From Pseudobutyrivibrio ruminis HUN009 (GTDB lineage: Bacteria; Bacillota; Clostridia; Lachnospirales; Lachnospiraceae): DNA of 64,000 bases. Where the stretch lies: assembly GCF_000703005.1 (NCBI RefSeq), contig NZ_JNLH01000001.1, positions 2,225,001 to 2,289,000 of the forward strand, read 5' to 3'. The notes beneath the pieces were generated by a model, which worked only from the letters and a program-made list of their open reading frames with translations, was not told the DNA's origin and searched no databases. The position numbers and the translations under genes were made by a program. Below are positions 48,993 through 57,656 of the stretch, in pieces. The stretch's first letter is position 1; each line of letters begins with the position of its first letter.

Positions 48993-50021
48993 TTAGTTGT
49001 TGATGAACTTGTCTTCCTCATTATTCCATGAGTAAAGGCTACGAACCTGCTCACCAACTTTTTCTACTGGATGCTCAGCAGCAAGCTTTCTCATTGCCTG
49101 GAAGTGAACCTGACGACCAGCTGGTGACATATCAAGAAGGAATTCCTTAGCAAATGTACCATCCTGAATATCAGAAAGAATCTGCTTCATTGCCTTCTTT
49201 GTATCCTCTGTAATAATCTTTGGTCCAGTGATGTAATCACCGTACTCAGCTGTATTTGAAATAGAATATCTCATTCCAGCAAAGCCTGACTGATAGATAA
49301 GATCAACGATAAGCTTCATTTCGTGTACACACTCGAAGTATGCATTTCTTGGATCGTATCCAGCCTCAACAAGAGTCTCGAAACCAGCCTGCATAAGAGC
49401 ACAAACACCACCACAAAGTACTGCCTGCTCACCAAAGAGGTCTGTCTCTGTCTCTGTTCTGAATGTTGTCTCAAGAATACCAGCACGAGCTCCACCGATA
49501 CCAGCACCATAAGCAAGTGCAAGATCAAGAGCTTTTCCTGTAGCATCCTGGTATACAGCAACAAGACAAGGAGTTCCCTTACCCGCCTGGTACTCAGAAC
49601 GTACTGTGTGACCTGGAGCCTTAGGTGCAATCATAGTAACATCAACATCTGCTGGTGGCTTGATGCATCCAAAGTGAATGTTGAAACCATGAGCGAACAT
49701 AAGCATGTTGCCAGCCTCAAGGTTTGGCTCGATGTCAGCCTTGTACATATCAGCCTGCTTCTCATCGTTGATAAGAATCATAATAATATCAGCTTTCTTT
49801 GCTGCTTCTGCAGCTGTATATACTGTAAGGCCCTGCTTTTCAGCCTTTGCCCAAGACTTTGAACCTTCGTAAAGACCAATAATGACGTCGCATCCGCTTT
49901 CCTTAAGGTTAAGAGCGTGTGCGTGACCCTGGCTACCATAACCAATAATAGCTATTGTCTTACCCTTCAATAATGAGAGATTACAATCTTCTTGGTAATA
50001 AATCTTTGCTTCCTGTGACAT
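48993..50021 (-). CDS. ilvC: Ketol-acid reductoisomerase
   Basis: A 342-aa class I KARI. The Rossmann motif is IGYGSQGHAHALNLKESG (about 26-43). MIAPKAPGHTVRSEYQAGKGTPCL and the C-terminal knotted domain with TETDLFGEQAVLCGG and ECVHEMKLIVDLIYQ carry the magnesium-binding acids. It isomerises and reduces acetolactate to dihydroxyisovalerate in valine, leucine and isoleucine synthesis. It follows ilvN by 13 bp with a strong AGGAGG site. The catalytic large subunit gene ilvB is not in this window. Confidence 0.96.
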   Translation of the reverse strand: MSQEAKIYYQEDCNLSLLKGKTIAIIGYGSQGHAHALNLKESGCDVIIGLYEGSKSWAKAEKQGLTVYTAAEAAKKADIIMILINDEKQADMYKADIEPNLEAGNMLMFAHGFNIHFGCIKPPADVDVTMIAPKAPGHTVRSEYQAGKGTPCLVAVYQDATGKALDLALAYGAGIGGARAGILETTFRTETETDLFGEQAVLCGGVCALMQAGFETLVEAGYDPRNAYFECVHEMKLIVDLIYQSGFAGMRYSISNTAEYGDYITGPKIITEDTKKAMKQILSDIQDGTFAKEFLLDMSPAGRQVHFQAMRKLAAEHPVEKVGEQVRSLYSWNNEEDKFINN

Positions 50022-50034
50022 TCTTTTATCCTCC

Positions 50035-50535
50035 TTATAATATAACTACATCCTCTGAGCCACGGCTAAGACCAGTAACACCGGTGCGAGCAAGCTCTAA
50101 GATGTCGTAGTCTCCAAGCATATCCAAAAATGCTTCCAATTTGTCCTGGTTGCCTGTAAGCTCAAGAATCATAGAATCGTGAGTAACATCAACAACCTTT
50201 CCTTTGAAGATTTCAACGATAGTGAGAACATCCTGTCTCTCGTCATTTCTAACAGAAATCTTAACAAGCATAAGCTCTCTCTTTACAGAAGTGCCATGCT
50301 CCAAAACCTTGAGATCAACAACCTCTGTAAGCTTTGACACCTGCTTTTCAATCTGTTCCAATATCATTTCATCACCATGTGTGACAATAGTCACACGTGT
50401 GTATCTAGGATCAGCAGTGACACCCGCTGAGAAACTGTCGATATTGTATCCCCTTCTTGAAAATAAGCCTGAAATGCGGCTTGTAAGACCTGGTGTGTTT
50501 TCTACTAAAATAGAAAGAACTTTTTTAGACTCCAT
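50035..50535 (-). CDS. ilvN: Acetolactate synthase small (regulatory) subunit
   Basis: A 166-aa regulatory subunit. The N-terminal ACT domain (about 3-80) begins KKVLSILVENTPGLTSRISGLFSRRGYNIDS, with GVTADPRYTRVTIV. The C-terminal domain (about 85-160) ends LELARTGVTGLSRG. It binds valine for feedback inhibition and activates the large subunit. Genes coding the large subunit usually lie upstream, but here only about 120 bp of noncoding DNA precede it, without a visible leader peptide or T-box. AGGAGAG lies before the ATG. It is named ilvN/ilvH interchangeably. Confidence 0.93.
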   Translation of the reverse strand: MESKKVLSILVENTPGLTSRISGLFSRRGYNIDSFSAGVTADPRYTRVTIVTHGDEMILEQIEKQVSKLTEVVDLKVLEHGTSVKRELMLVKISVRNDERQDVLTIVEIFKGKVVDVTHDSMILELTGNQDKLEAFLDMLGDYDILELARTGVTGLSRGSEDVVIL

Positions 50536-50654
50536 AATGCTCTCCTAAAAATAAAATCTCGTTTGCACTTTAATGCTTTGAAGTACGAAACTATTACAAA
50601 TTCTATCACAAACAATTTATATGTCAACCAAAAAGATTTCAGAATTTAGTAAAT

Positions 50655-51311
50655 TTAGTAATACTTTCCATCGTATGGGTTATACAGTCCCATTTGAATA
50701 GGTTGTCTCTTATCTTCGTAACACAAAGTAATATAATAATCTCTAAATTCAAATCCCTGTTTGGTCCAGTAAGTATTTCCCTTTTCAAAATCGCAATACT
50801 CACTAAAATCTATCCACTGAAGGACCTGCATAAGTGGTCTATCCATCATTTTGCAGGTAGCCTCTTTAAAAGTCCAAACCTCAGTAAATTTTTTGTTCAC
50901 CTCAGTTTTCTTTAAAGATTCAAGATACTCTAAATCAGCCTTTGTAAAAAAGCGTTCAACTAAATCCTTATCGTATGGACGGATTCGTTCAACATCTATT
51001 CCAACAGGCTTATCTGAAATTGCCGCTACTGCAAAAAAATTAGAATGTGAAATACTAAAATCTACATTTTTCGGCTGTATAAAAATGGGTTTTCCTTGAG
51101 AAGTTGATGAATAGACATATGGTCTTTCAATGTGATTTTCCCATAGAAGTTTTTCTAATAGATGGGCAGCACCTAATCTCTCACATTTGCCCTTTAAGGT
51201 CTTAGCCTCGTCAACATGCTCTCTCCTTTGGGGACTAATCATGCTGTACACTTCATCAAATATGAACGGATTCTGTAATGGCTCACAATTATATGCTGCT
51301 GCTTTAATCAT
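50655..51311 (-). CDS. 4'-phosphopantetheinyl transferase, Sfp type
   Basis: A 218-aa protein with the Sfp/HetI-like magnesium-binding motif VGIDVERIRPYD (about 101-112) and FTEVWTFKEATCKM (the WxxKE motif), plus the upstream KPIFIQPKNVDFSISHS loop. It transfers phosphopantetheine from CoA to carrier-protein serines of peptide or polyketide synthases or ACP. No carrier-protein or NRPS/PKS gene is in this window, so its partner lies elsewhere. ATG at 51311 has GGGGGAG just upstream. It is divergent from the glycosyltransferase-like gene. Confidence 0.85.
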   Translation of the reverse strand: MIKAAAYNCEPLQNPFIFDEVYSMISPQRREHVDEAKTLKGKCERLGAAHLLEKLLWENHIERPYVYSSTSQGKPIFIQPKNVDFSISHSNFFAVAAISDKPVGIDVERIRPYDKDLVERFFTKADLEYLESLKKTEVNKKFTEVWTFKEATCKMMDRPLMQVLQWIDFSEYCDFEKGNTYWTKQGFEFRDYYITLCYEDKRQPIQMGLYNPYDGKYY

Positions 51312-51400
51312 ATTCTCCCCCTTTAACGTATACATAAAGTATAACATAGTGGAAATTAAATATGATAAAATATTTGTGAACTATTCTTATAGGGGGCTAT

Positions 51401-52555
51401 ATGAAATTCTTAATTTTTGAGATGAAAACTGTATGCTACAATTCTTACCTTTACTTTGGGGACGCATTAGGCAAAGCCCTTACAGATAAGGGACATACAG
51501 TAGAATACTTTAAAGTAGATGAAGACGCCTTAGATGATTTAGAAAACTATGTAGGAGCCAAATACGATGCACTTATCGATTTCAATTCTGATTTACCTCG
51601 TGCACTTATGGATGATGATTCCTATTTTCTAGATCATGTTGATGCGCCTTTTTTTGATGTCATTTTGGATCACCCTCTATATCATCATGATTCACTAAAG
51701 CATAAGCTTAGCAATTTCAATGTAGTTTGCCTAGATTCAAAGCACAAGGACTATATTTTAAAATACTATCCTCATATCAAATCCGTCACTGTAACGCCAA
51801 TGACTGGCGAATTGGCCTTTGGGAATGACGCAATTAACTGGGATGGCTACGTTGAACGTCCATACGATATTCTATTATCAGGCACCTATACAGATCCTAC
51901 CAGACTAGAAGCAGCCATCCATAAGATTCCTGATTTTCTGGCACATAACGTATACGAACTGATTGACATGATGCTAGCAGACAGCACCCTTACTATAGAG
52001 GACGCTGTTGAAACTCTGGCAAGAAATGAAATATATGACTACATCAATTCAGATTTACCATTACACACTCAATCTTTCTATTTAGCTGACGCTTATGTGC
52101 GCTGTATAAACAGAAAGAATCTGGTATTAGAATTAGATAAATGTAGTCACAACTTCCATATATTTGGAGCACTTTGGGAAGAGCTAGATTTAAAACACGC
52201 CACACTTCATCGTGAGATTCCATTCAATCTTACATTTACCGTTTTTTCCAAGGCTAAAATATCTGTAAATATTATGCCTAATTTTAAAGCAGGTAGCCAC
52301 GACCGAGTATTCTCAGGCCAGCTTAATGGAGCTGTTTCACTCACAGACCCTACCACCTTACTTTTATCAGAATACCAGCATGATAAAAACATTCTCTTCT
52401 ACGACTTAAATCACATGGATGATATTTCTTCAATGGTAGATAGACATCTGGATAAGCCTGATGAGCTGAAAAAAATAGCCCAAGGCGGATTTAATATCGC
52501 AAATGCGAATCACACCTGGGCTAATATTGCAACTTTAATTTTAAAAAATCTTTAA
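51401..52555 (+). CDS. CgeB-like glycosyltransferase-fold protein
   Basis: A 384-aa protein. The N-terminal GT-B-like half has MKFLIFEMKTVCYNSYLYFGDALGKALTDKG, DAPFFDVILDHPLYHHDSL and VVCLDSKHKDYI. The C-terminal half (about 270-380) contains FSKAKISVNIMPNFKAGSHD-type sequence with the HDRVFSGQLNGA motif typical of the Glyco_trans_1_2/CgeB family. Members glycosylate surface or spore proteins; the donor and acceptor here are unknown. AGGGGG precedes the ATG. Its stop shares the palindrome TTAA with the stop of the convergent aldolase gene, and no terminator is visible. Confidence 0.72.
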   Translation: MKFLIFEMKTVCYNSYLYFGDALGKALTDKGHTVEYFKVDEDALDDLENYVGAKYDALIDFNSDLPRALMDDDSYFLDHVDAPFFDVILDHPLYHHDSLKHKLSNFNVVCLDSKHKDYILKYYPHIKSVTVTPMTGELAFGNDAINWDGYVERPYDILLSGTYTDPTRLEAAIHKIPDFLAHNVYELIDMMLADSTLTIEDAVETLARNEIYDYINSDLPLHTQSFYLADAYVRCINRKNLVLELDKCSHNFHIFGALWEELDLKHATLHREIPFNLTFTVFSKAKISVNIMPNFKAGSHDRVFSGQLNGAVSLTDPTTLLLSEYQHDKNILFYDLNHMDDISSMVDRHLDKPDELKKIAQGGFNIANANHTWANIATLILKNL

Positions 52556-53529
52556 TCCAAATTAAGCATTTCCTGGTAGAAAGCGAAGTAATCCTTTCTA
52601 CCTTCTTTTGTAAATTGGATAGCTGTTCTAGGATGCTGATTTAAAAGACCAGTTGTAAGGTATTGCATATCATATCCCCATACAACGCCCTGCTCCTTTA
52701 ATGGCATCATATAGTCCTCTACAAACTTAATTGCATATCTCTCCTTATATTTTGGATTCTTAAGGAAGCCAAGAAGAAGCTCCATAGCACAGTTTCCTGC
52801 ACCACGTCCCATACTACAATATGTAGCGTCCAAATAATCTACATTGTCACCAACAGCCTCTATCGTATTTGCGAATGCAAGCTTCTGATTATCATGTGCA
52901 TGCATTCCCACCTTTTTGCCATACTTAGACGCAATTTCATAGTACATATCAGCAATACGCTCTGTCTGCTCTGGATATAGAGAGCCGTAGCTATCTACAA
53001 TATAAATGCATGAAATAGGTGTCTGACAAACAATATCAAGGGCTGACTTGATATCCTCCATTGAGGCTGTAGAAATAGCCATAATATTACAAGTAGTCTC
53101 GTAACCTTTCTTATATGCATCCTCAATCATCTGTACTGCCCCAGGAAGCTGATGAAGATATGTTGCAACACGAATAAGATCCACAGGGCTTTCTGCCTTA
53201 GGATGAATATCCTCCTTGTAATTGCAACGGCCAACATCCGCCATGATTGCAAGCTTCAAATCAGTATTGTTGTCCCCAACAATCTTTCTAATATACTCAT
53301 CAGATGAAAACTTCCATGGGCCAAAAGAATTCTCATCGAACTGCTCTTTATCAGCACGATAGCCCATTTCCATATAGTCAACTCCAGCCTTTACATTTGT
53401 AAGATAAAGAGCTTTAGCAAATTCATCTGTGAAATAAAAATCATTTACAAGGCCTCCATCGCGAAGTGTAGCATCCACTACTCGTACGCTTTCCCTTACT
53501 TCCAAAAGCTTTGAAATTTCCTTTTTCAT
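52552..53529 (-). CDS. DRE-TIM metallolyase-family aldolase (HMGL-like)
   Basis: A 325-aa TIM barrel. The catalytic signature DATLRDGG (about 19-26) matches the D-x-x-x-RDG motif of HMG-CoA lyase, isopropylmalate/homocitrate synthases and 4-hydroxy-2-oxovalerate aldolases. The metal-binding GMHAHDNQKLAFAN and a helical C-terminus follow. The signature set YMEMGYRADKEQF and LDATYCSMGRGAGN fits the aldolase branch (MhpE-like), but no dehydrogenase partner is present. Its real substrate is unknown. GGAGG lies before the ATG. It is not obviously in an operon. Confidence 0.75.
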   Translation of the reverse strand: MKKEISKLLEVRESVRVVDATLRDGGLVNDFYFTDEFAKALYLTNVKAGVDYMEMGYRADKEQFDENSFGPWKFSSDEYIRKIVGDNNTDLKLAIMADVGRCNYKEDIHPKAESPVDLIRVATYLHQLPGAVQMIEDAYKKGYETTCNIMAISTASMEDIKSALDIVCQTPISCIYIVDSYGSLYPEQTERIADMYYEIASKYGKKVGMHAHDNQKLAFANTIEAVGDNVDYLDATYCSMGRGAGNCAMELLLGFLKNPKYKERYAIKFVEDYMMPLKEQGVVWGYDMQYLTTGLLNQHPRTAIQFTKEGRKDYFAFYQEMLNLD

Positions 53530-53603
53530 CTGTCCATCCTCCAGTTACTTTAGTGATTAAAAGTGGTAAAGTAAATTATAAACGTATCTGACCAAAAAAA
53601 CAA

Positions 53604-53632
53604 GCCTATTGCAGATTATCTCCGCAATAGGC
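53604..53632 (-). terminator. Terminator of the first chemoreceptor gene
   Basis: A nine-base perfect stem (53604-53612 / 53624-53632) is followed on the minus strand by TTGTTTTTTTGG. It ends the 602-aa receptor transcript before the aldolase gene. Confidence 0.8.
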
Positions 53633-53638
53633 AAATAA

Positions 53639-55447
53639 TTATACTACTTCGAATTTCATAGCGCTTTCATTAAGCTGCTTGGTAACAATACTGTTTTTAT
53701 CCATATCATCATTAATGCCCTGGATTTCACTAACAATATCAGTAGCTGCTGTAGCAGACATATTTATCGCCATTGAGCTTTCCTGAATAGAATCTCCAAT
53801 TGTAAGAATCTTTGCAGACATTTCATCCATAACTTCGTTAAGATTATTTGTCTTATCCGAAAATGCAGCAAGCATTTCTTCAATCATAGTGGCTGTGTTT
53901 TCAAACTTATCACCAGTCTCTACAAATGCATCGTAATCACGTAAAACATTTTCATTAATAAACTGGATAACCTGAACCGCATTGTCTGACAATGCTTGAA
54001 CTGCTGTAGTAACTTTCTCAGAGATTTCCTGAATATTTCCAGCTGTGTCTCTAGAGTTTGCAGCCAGCTTACTGATTTCGTCTGCTACTACCGCAAAACC
54101 TCTACCAGCTTCACCAGCACGAGCAGCTTCAATAGAAGCATTAAGTGCAAGTAAGTTTGTCTGACTAGCAATATCAAGAATATCGTTAGTCAAATCGCTA
54201 ATCTGATTAACCTGCTCTGATTCTTTAACAGATTCTTCAAGGACACATGAAAGCTCTTCAATTTTGCTGCCCGTATTAGCTTTCTTGCTATTAGCTTCTT
54301 TTTTGATTTCATCAGCCTGAAGCTTAATCTCATTAGCTTTTTCTGAGCCTGTTTGTGATTCCTCACTAATAGCTGCAGTAGCTTTCTTAGCGATCTTAAG
54401 TTTGTCCTCTAAATCTACAGTTGAGAATGTAATTGTTTCCATAGAAGCAACCAATTCTTCCATGGCTGCAGAAGTATTTGTAACATTGTTGCTAGCACTC
54501 TGAAGCTTTCCAACCATGCTATCTGCAGAAGTCTTCAAAACATTTGCGCCAAATTTTACATCCTTAATTACATTCTGTAATGTCTCCATAAACTGGTTAA
54601 TATTGTCAGAAATAAGACTAAGCTCAGTCTTTGTATTTGTATTAAGACGAGCTGTCAAATCACCTCTTCCATTATCAATATTGCTGATAATCTCCTGAAG
54701 CTCACTTGACATTTTCATAATTGTTTTATTCACTCTTACATATGTAAGAACAAACGAAACAACAATTAATACAATTACAAGAGCCATTATAATATAGAAT
54801 CCAACAGATACTTCTCTTACATAACTATCTAAGTAAGTACCGAATCCTGATTGTAATTGAACAATACCATCATTTACTGCATTTAATGATTCGTTAATTT
54901 CGTCCAATTCAGTACCATAATCTCCAAATACAAATTTAACAGCACCTGGAATATCCTGTTTTATAATACAATTTCTAATTTTATCTACTGCTGCTAAATA
55001 AGACTCGACATTCTCTCTGTTTGTCGATATAAGCTGTGCACCACCATCTAATTGACTAACTAATAAGCAATCATCCAAATAATTCAAATGAGAATCTATA
55101 TCAGAAATATAATTGTCCATAACCTCAAAATCTGATTCAGTTATTCTCGTCCCCGACTCTGCCTGTCCTAAATATCTATTAATCTCTGCTGAAATATGAA
55201 TTACATCTGCTTTCAACTCATAAGCTTCTGTTGCGCATTGAAGCTGACTTTCACATGCCAGTGTTGCCTGTGATTTTAATTTGTATAGTGCAAAGATTGC
55301 GGAAAATGCACATATAATAAATGCGACAAAAATCAATAGATTTACTAGAATTGTTTGAAATTTGATTGAGTAAACTAGATTGCTGCCCCCTTTCTTTTCC
55401 TCTTTAAAGGAAATATTCTCACCCATTAGTTCTTTTTTCTTTTTCAT
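53639..55447 (-). CDS. Methyl-accepting chemotaxis protein
   Basis: A 602-aa transmembrane receptor. A charged cytoplasmic N-tail (about 30 residues) precedes TM1 (about 31-54). A helical ligand-binding module with four-helix-bundle features (about 60-210), TM2 (about 215-236), HAMP (about 237-290) and a long signalling coiled coil follow. The tip is LDIASQTNLLALNASIEAARAGEAGRGFAVVADEISKLA. No NWxxF-like C-terminal methylation-tether pentapeptide is present. It shares close similarity with the next gene over nearly the whole length. AAAGG lies before the ATG. It has its own terminator. Confidence 0.9.
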   Translation of the reverse strand: MKKKKELMGENISFKEEKKGGSNLVYSIKFQTILVNLLIFVAFIICAFSAIFALYKLKSQATLACESQLQCATEAYELKADVIHISAEINRYLGQAESGTRITESDFEVMDNYISDIDSHLNYLDDCLLVSQLDGGAQLISTNRENVESYLAAVDKIRNCIIKQDIPGAVKFVFGDYGTELDEINESLNAVNDGIVQLQSGFGTYLDSYVREVSVGFYIIMALVIVLIVVSFVLTYVRVNKTIMKMSSELQEIISNIDNGRGDLTARLNTNTKTELSLISDNINQFMETLQNVIKDVKFGANVLKTSADSMVGKLQSASNNVTNTSAAMEELVASMETITFSTVDLEDKLKIAKKATAAISEESQTGSEKANEIKLQADEIKKEANSKKANTGSKIEELSCVLEESVKESEQVNQISDLTNDILDIASQTNLLALNASIEAARAGEAGRGFAVVADEISKLAANSRDTAGNIQEISEKVTTAVQALSDNAVQVIQFINENVLRDYDAFVETGDKFENTATMIEEMLAAFSDKTNNLNEVMDEMSAKILTIGDSIQESSMAINMSATAATDIVSEIQGINDDMDKNSIVTKQLNESAMKFEVV

Positions 55448-55574
55448 ATTGCCTTCATCCTTTTAGTAATTATATTTTTGCACAGCAATCGTATTCTACA
55501 CCATTATTCAGAATTATGGAACTAGCAGCACAATAAATATATTGGGTTTTATAGTATTTTTTTAAGATATAAAA

Positions 55575-55605
55575 AGAGCCCTATAGATTACATCTATAGA
55601 GCTCT
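55575..55605 (-). terminator. Terminator of the second chemoreceptor gene
   Basis: Arms AGAGC..CTATAGAT (55575-55588) and ATCTATAG..GCTCT (55592-55605) contain one C/A apposition on the plus strand. On the minus-strand RNA it becomes a G-U pair, so the hairpin is complete only in that direction. It is followed by TTTTTATATC. Confidence 0.75.
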
Positions 55606-55624
55606 AATATTAAATTCTAAAAGC

Positions 55625-57481
55625 CTAAACTATCTCAAATTTTTGAGTACTTGAATTTAATTGCTTTGTAACATCATTATTTTGATCCATAGCTTCATTG
55701 ATGCCCTGGATTTCACCAACGATTTCCGTAGCAGCCTGAGCGCTCATACCAATAGCATTAGAGCTTTCATTTACAGAATTAGAAATTGTCTCAATTCTAT
55801 CAGCCATCTCATTCATTACATTGTTTAGATTATCTGCCTTGTCTGAGAATGTAGCCAACATTTCATCAATCATTGTAGCTGTATCTTCAAATTTCGATCC
55901 AGTTTCTACGAAGGCATCATAATCAGCCAAAACATTTTCATTGATGAATTCAATAACTTGAACCGCATTATCTGAAAGTGTTTTAACAGCCGCTGTAACC
56001 TTAGCAGAAATTTCCTGAATATTTCCAGCTGTATCTCTTGAGTTTGCTGCAAGTTTACTAATCTCATCAGCTACAACAGCGAATCCCTTTCCAGCCTCAC
56101 CAGCTCTGGCAGCTTCGATAGATGCATTAAGAGCAAGCAAGTTTGTCTGGCTGGCAATGTCCAGAATCTCGTTTGTCAAATCACCAATTTGGTTGACCTG
56201 CTCAGATTCTTTTACAGAAACCTCGAGAACTCTAGATAACTCTTCCATCTTAGCTCCAGTGTTATCCTTCTTCTCAGTTGCTTCTTTCTTGATTTCATCA
56301 GCTGCCATTTTGATCTCATTTGCTTTAGAAGCGCCTTCTTTTGCCTCGGCATCTATAGCATTCGTAGCCTCTCTAACTTCAAATACCTTGTCATTTAAAT
56401 CAATTGCTGTAGTAGAAACATTCTCCATTGACGCTGCCAACTCTTCCATTGCTGCTGAAGTATTAGTGACATTATCAGATGCACTTTGAATCTTAACAAC
56501 CATACTGTCTGAAGATGTACTAAGAACGCTAGCGCCCTCTTTAACATCCTTAATAACACCTTGAAGTGTTCCAAGAAACTCATTGATTCCATCAGATATC
56601 ATAGCTAGTTCAGTTTTTGTCTTCGTATTAATACGAGCTGTTAAGTCTCCTTTTCCTCTATTGATATTATTTATAATTGATTGTAATTCATAAGAAATAC
56701 CAAGAATAGTTTTGTTAATTCTAATAAATGAAAGCAGGAAGCTAACTATAATAAGAACCACAACTATTCCCATTACAAAGTAGCCCTTCATTGATACTTG
56801 CGAAATGTAGCTATCTAAATATCCTGAAAAACCTTCACTCAATGAAGTAATAGCAGCATCTACAGCATCAAGTGATGCATAAGCAGTCTCCAAATTGGTA
56901 CCATATTCAGTTGAAACATATCCAATAGCTCCAGCCATATCCGAAGCTGCTATATATCCCTTTAATGTTTCAGCAGATGATGCAAAAGCTTCTGTATTTG
57001 TTCTTAAATCCGCAACTATTTGCTCACCATCTGATACATTACTAACTATTATTGATGATTCCATATAAGTAAGATGATTTTCTAAGTCATCTATATATGA
57101 GTTCATATCATCAAATTCTGAAGCACTCATTATATTGCCTGCTTCACATTGACCTAAAGTGCGATTTATTTCTGCAGATATATGTATAATATCCTGTCTT
57201 AATTGAGCTGATTCCTCAGCACATATCAACTCATTCTCACTTGCCACTAAAGCTTGTGACTTCACACTTTGCATTGCAGTATTTGATATTATCGCATATA
57301 CGATAAATGCAACTAATATTACTACATTAACAATAATATTTTGAAATGTAATTGATTGGAAAAAATTGCCTTTATTGTGTTCCGCAATCTTTACTACTCC
57401 TGCAAGGTTTTCCTTTTGCTCTTCTGAAAGATTTTGGTCTAATCTCTCTCTAATAGCCTCTTTTCTTTCTTCTCTGCCCAT
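55625..57481 (-). CDS. Methyl-accepting chemotaxis protein, paralogue of the adjacent receptor
   Basis: A 618-aa receptor with the same architecture as the 602-aa neighbour: a cytoplasmic N-tail of about 45 residues, TM1 (about 50-72), a helical sensor, TM2 (about 230-250), HAMP and a signalling domain with tip LDIASQTNLLALNASIEAARAGEAGKGFAVVADEISKLA. The hairpin tip is identical except for Arg/Lys. The sensor halves differ much more than the signalling halves. This is a tandem duplication with divergence of ligand recognition. GGGGGT precedes the ATG. No CheA/CheW or flagellar genes are in the window. Confidence 0.9.
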   Translation of the reverse strand: MGREERKEAIRERLDQNLSEEQKENLAGVVKIAEHNKGNFFQSITFQNIIVNVVILVAFIVYAIISNTAMQSVKSQALVASENELICAEESAQLRQDIIHISAEINRTLGQCEAGNIMSASEFDDMNSYIDDLENHLTYMESSIIVSNVSDGEQIVADLRTNTEAFASSAETLKGYIAASDMAGAIGYVSTEYGTNLETAYASLDAVDAAITSLSEGFSGYLDSYISQVSMKGYFVMGIVVVLIIVSFLLSFIRINKTILGISYELQSIINNINRGKGDLTARINTKTKTELAMISDGINEFLGTLQGVIKDVKEGASVLSTSSDSMVVKIQSASDNVTNTSAAMEELAASMENVSTTAIDLNDKVFEVREATNAIDAEAKEGASKANEIKMAADEIKKEATEKKDNTGAKMEELSRVLEVSVKESEQVNQIGDLTNEILDIASQTNLLALNASIEAARAGEAGKGFAVVADEISKLAANSRDTAGNIQEISAKVTAAVKTLSDNAVQVIEFINENVLADYDAFVETGSKFEDTATMIDEMLATFSDKADNLNNVMNEMADRIETISNSVNESSNAIGMSAQAATEIVGEIQGINEAMDQNNDVTKQLNSSTQKFEIV

Positions 57482-57600
57482 AGAACTACCCCCTATATAA
57501 ATAAACGTCCATTAATTCTCTTAAAATATTATAGTATGAATTTTATAATGTGTAATACAATGCACAAAAAAAACATATTATTTTAAAATATTCATCAAAA

Positions 57601-57631
57601 AAGAGCCCTTAGGCAAAACCTAAGAGCTCTT
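57601..57631 (-). terminator. Terminator of the GGGtGRT gene
   Basis: Arms AAGAGC-C-CTTAGG (57601-57613) and CCTAAG-A-GCTCTT (57619-57631) flank a five-base loop. The C/A apposition is a G-U pair in the minus-strand RNA. TTTTTTGATG follows on that strand. Confidence 0.8.
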
Positions 57632-57656
57632 TAATATAACGCTACGCTCGATTTAA

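Noticed and set aside
49323..49862. Plus-strand 179-codon frame opposite ilvC
   Set aside because: Ser/Thr/Cys-rich composition is the usual reverse-frame shadow of a GC-poor conserved gene; there is no initiation signal.
50536..50654. T-box or leader-peptide attenuator before ilvN
   Set aside because: No T-box sequence (TGGNACCGCG-like) or leucine/valine-rich leader peptide could be read in the 120 bp.
57482..57600. Sigma-28 type promoter before the chemoreceptor genes
   Set aside because: No TAAA-N15-CCGATAA-like pair could be identified; only AT-rich sigma-A-like material (TATAAT at about 57530) is present.
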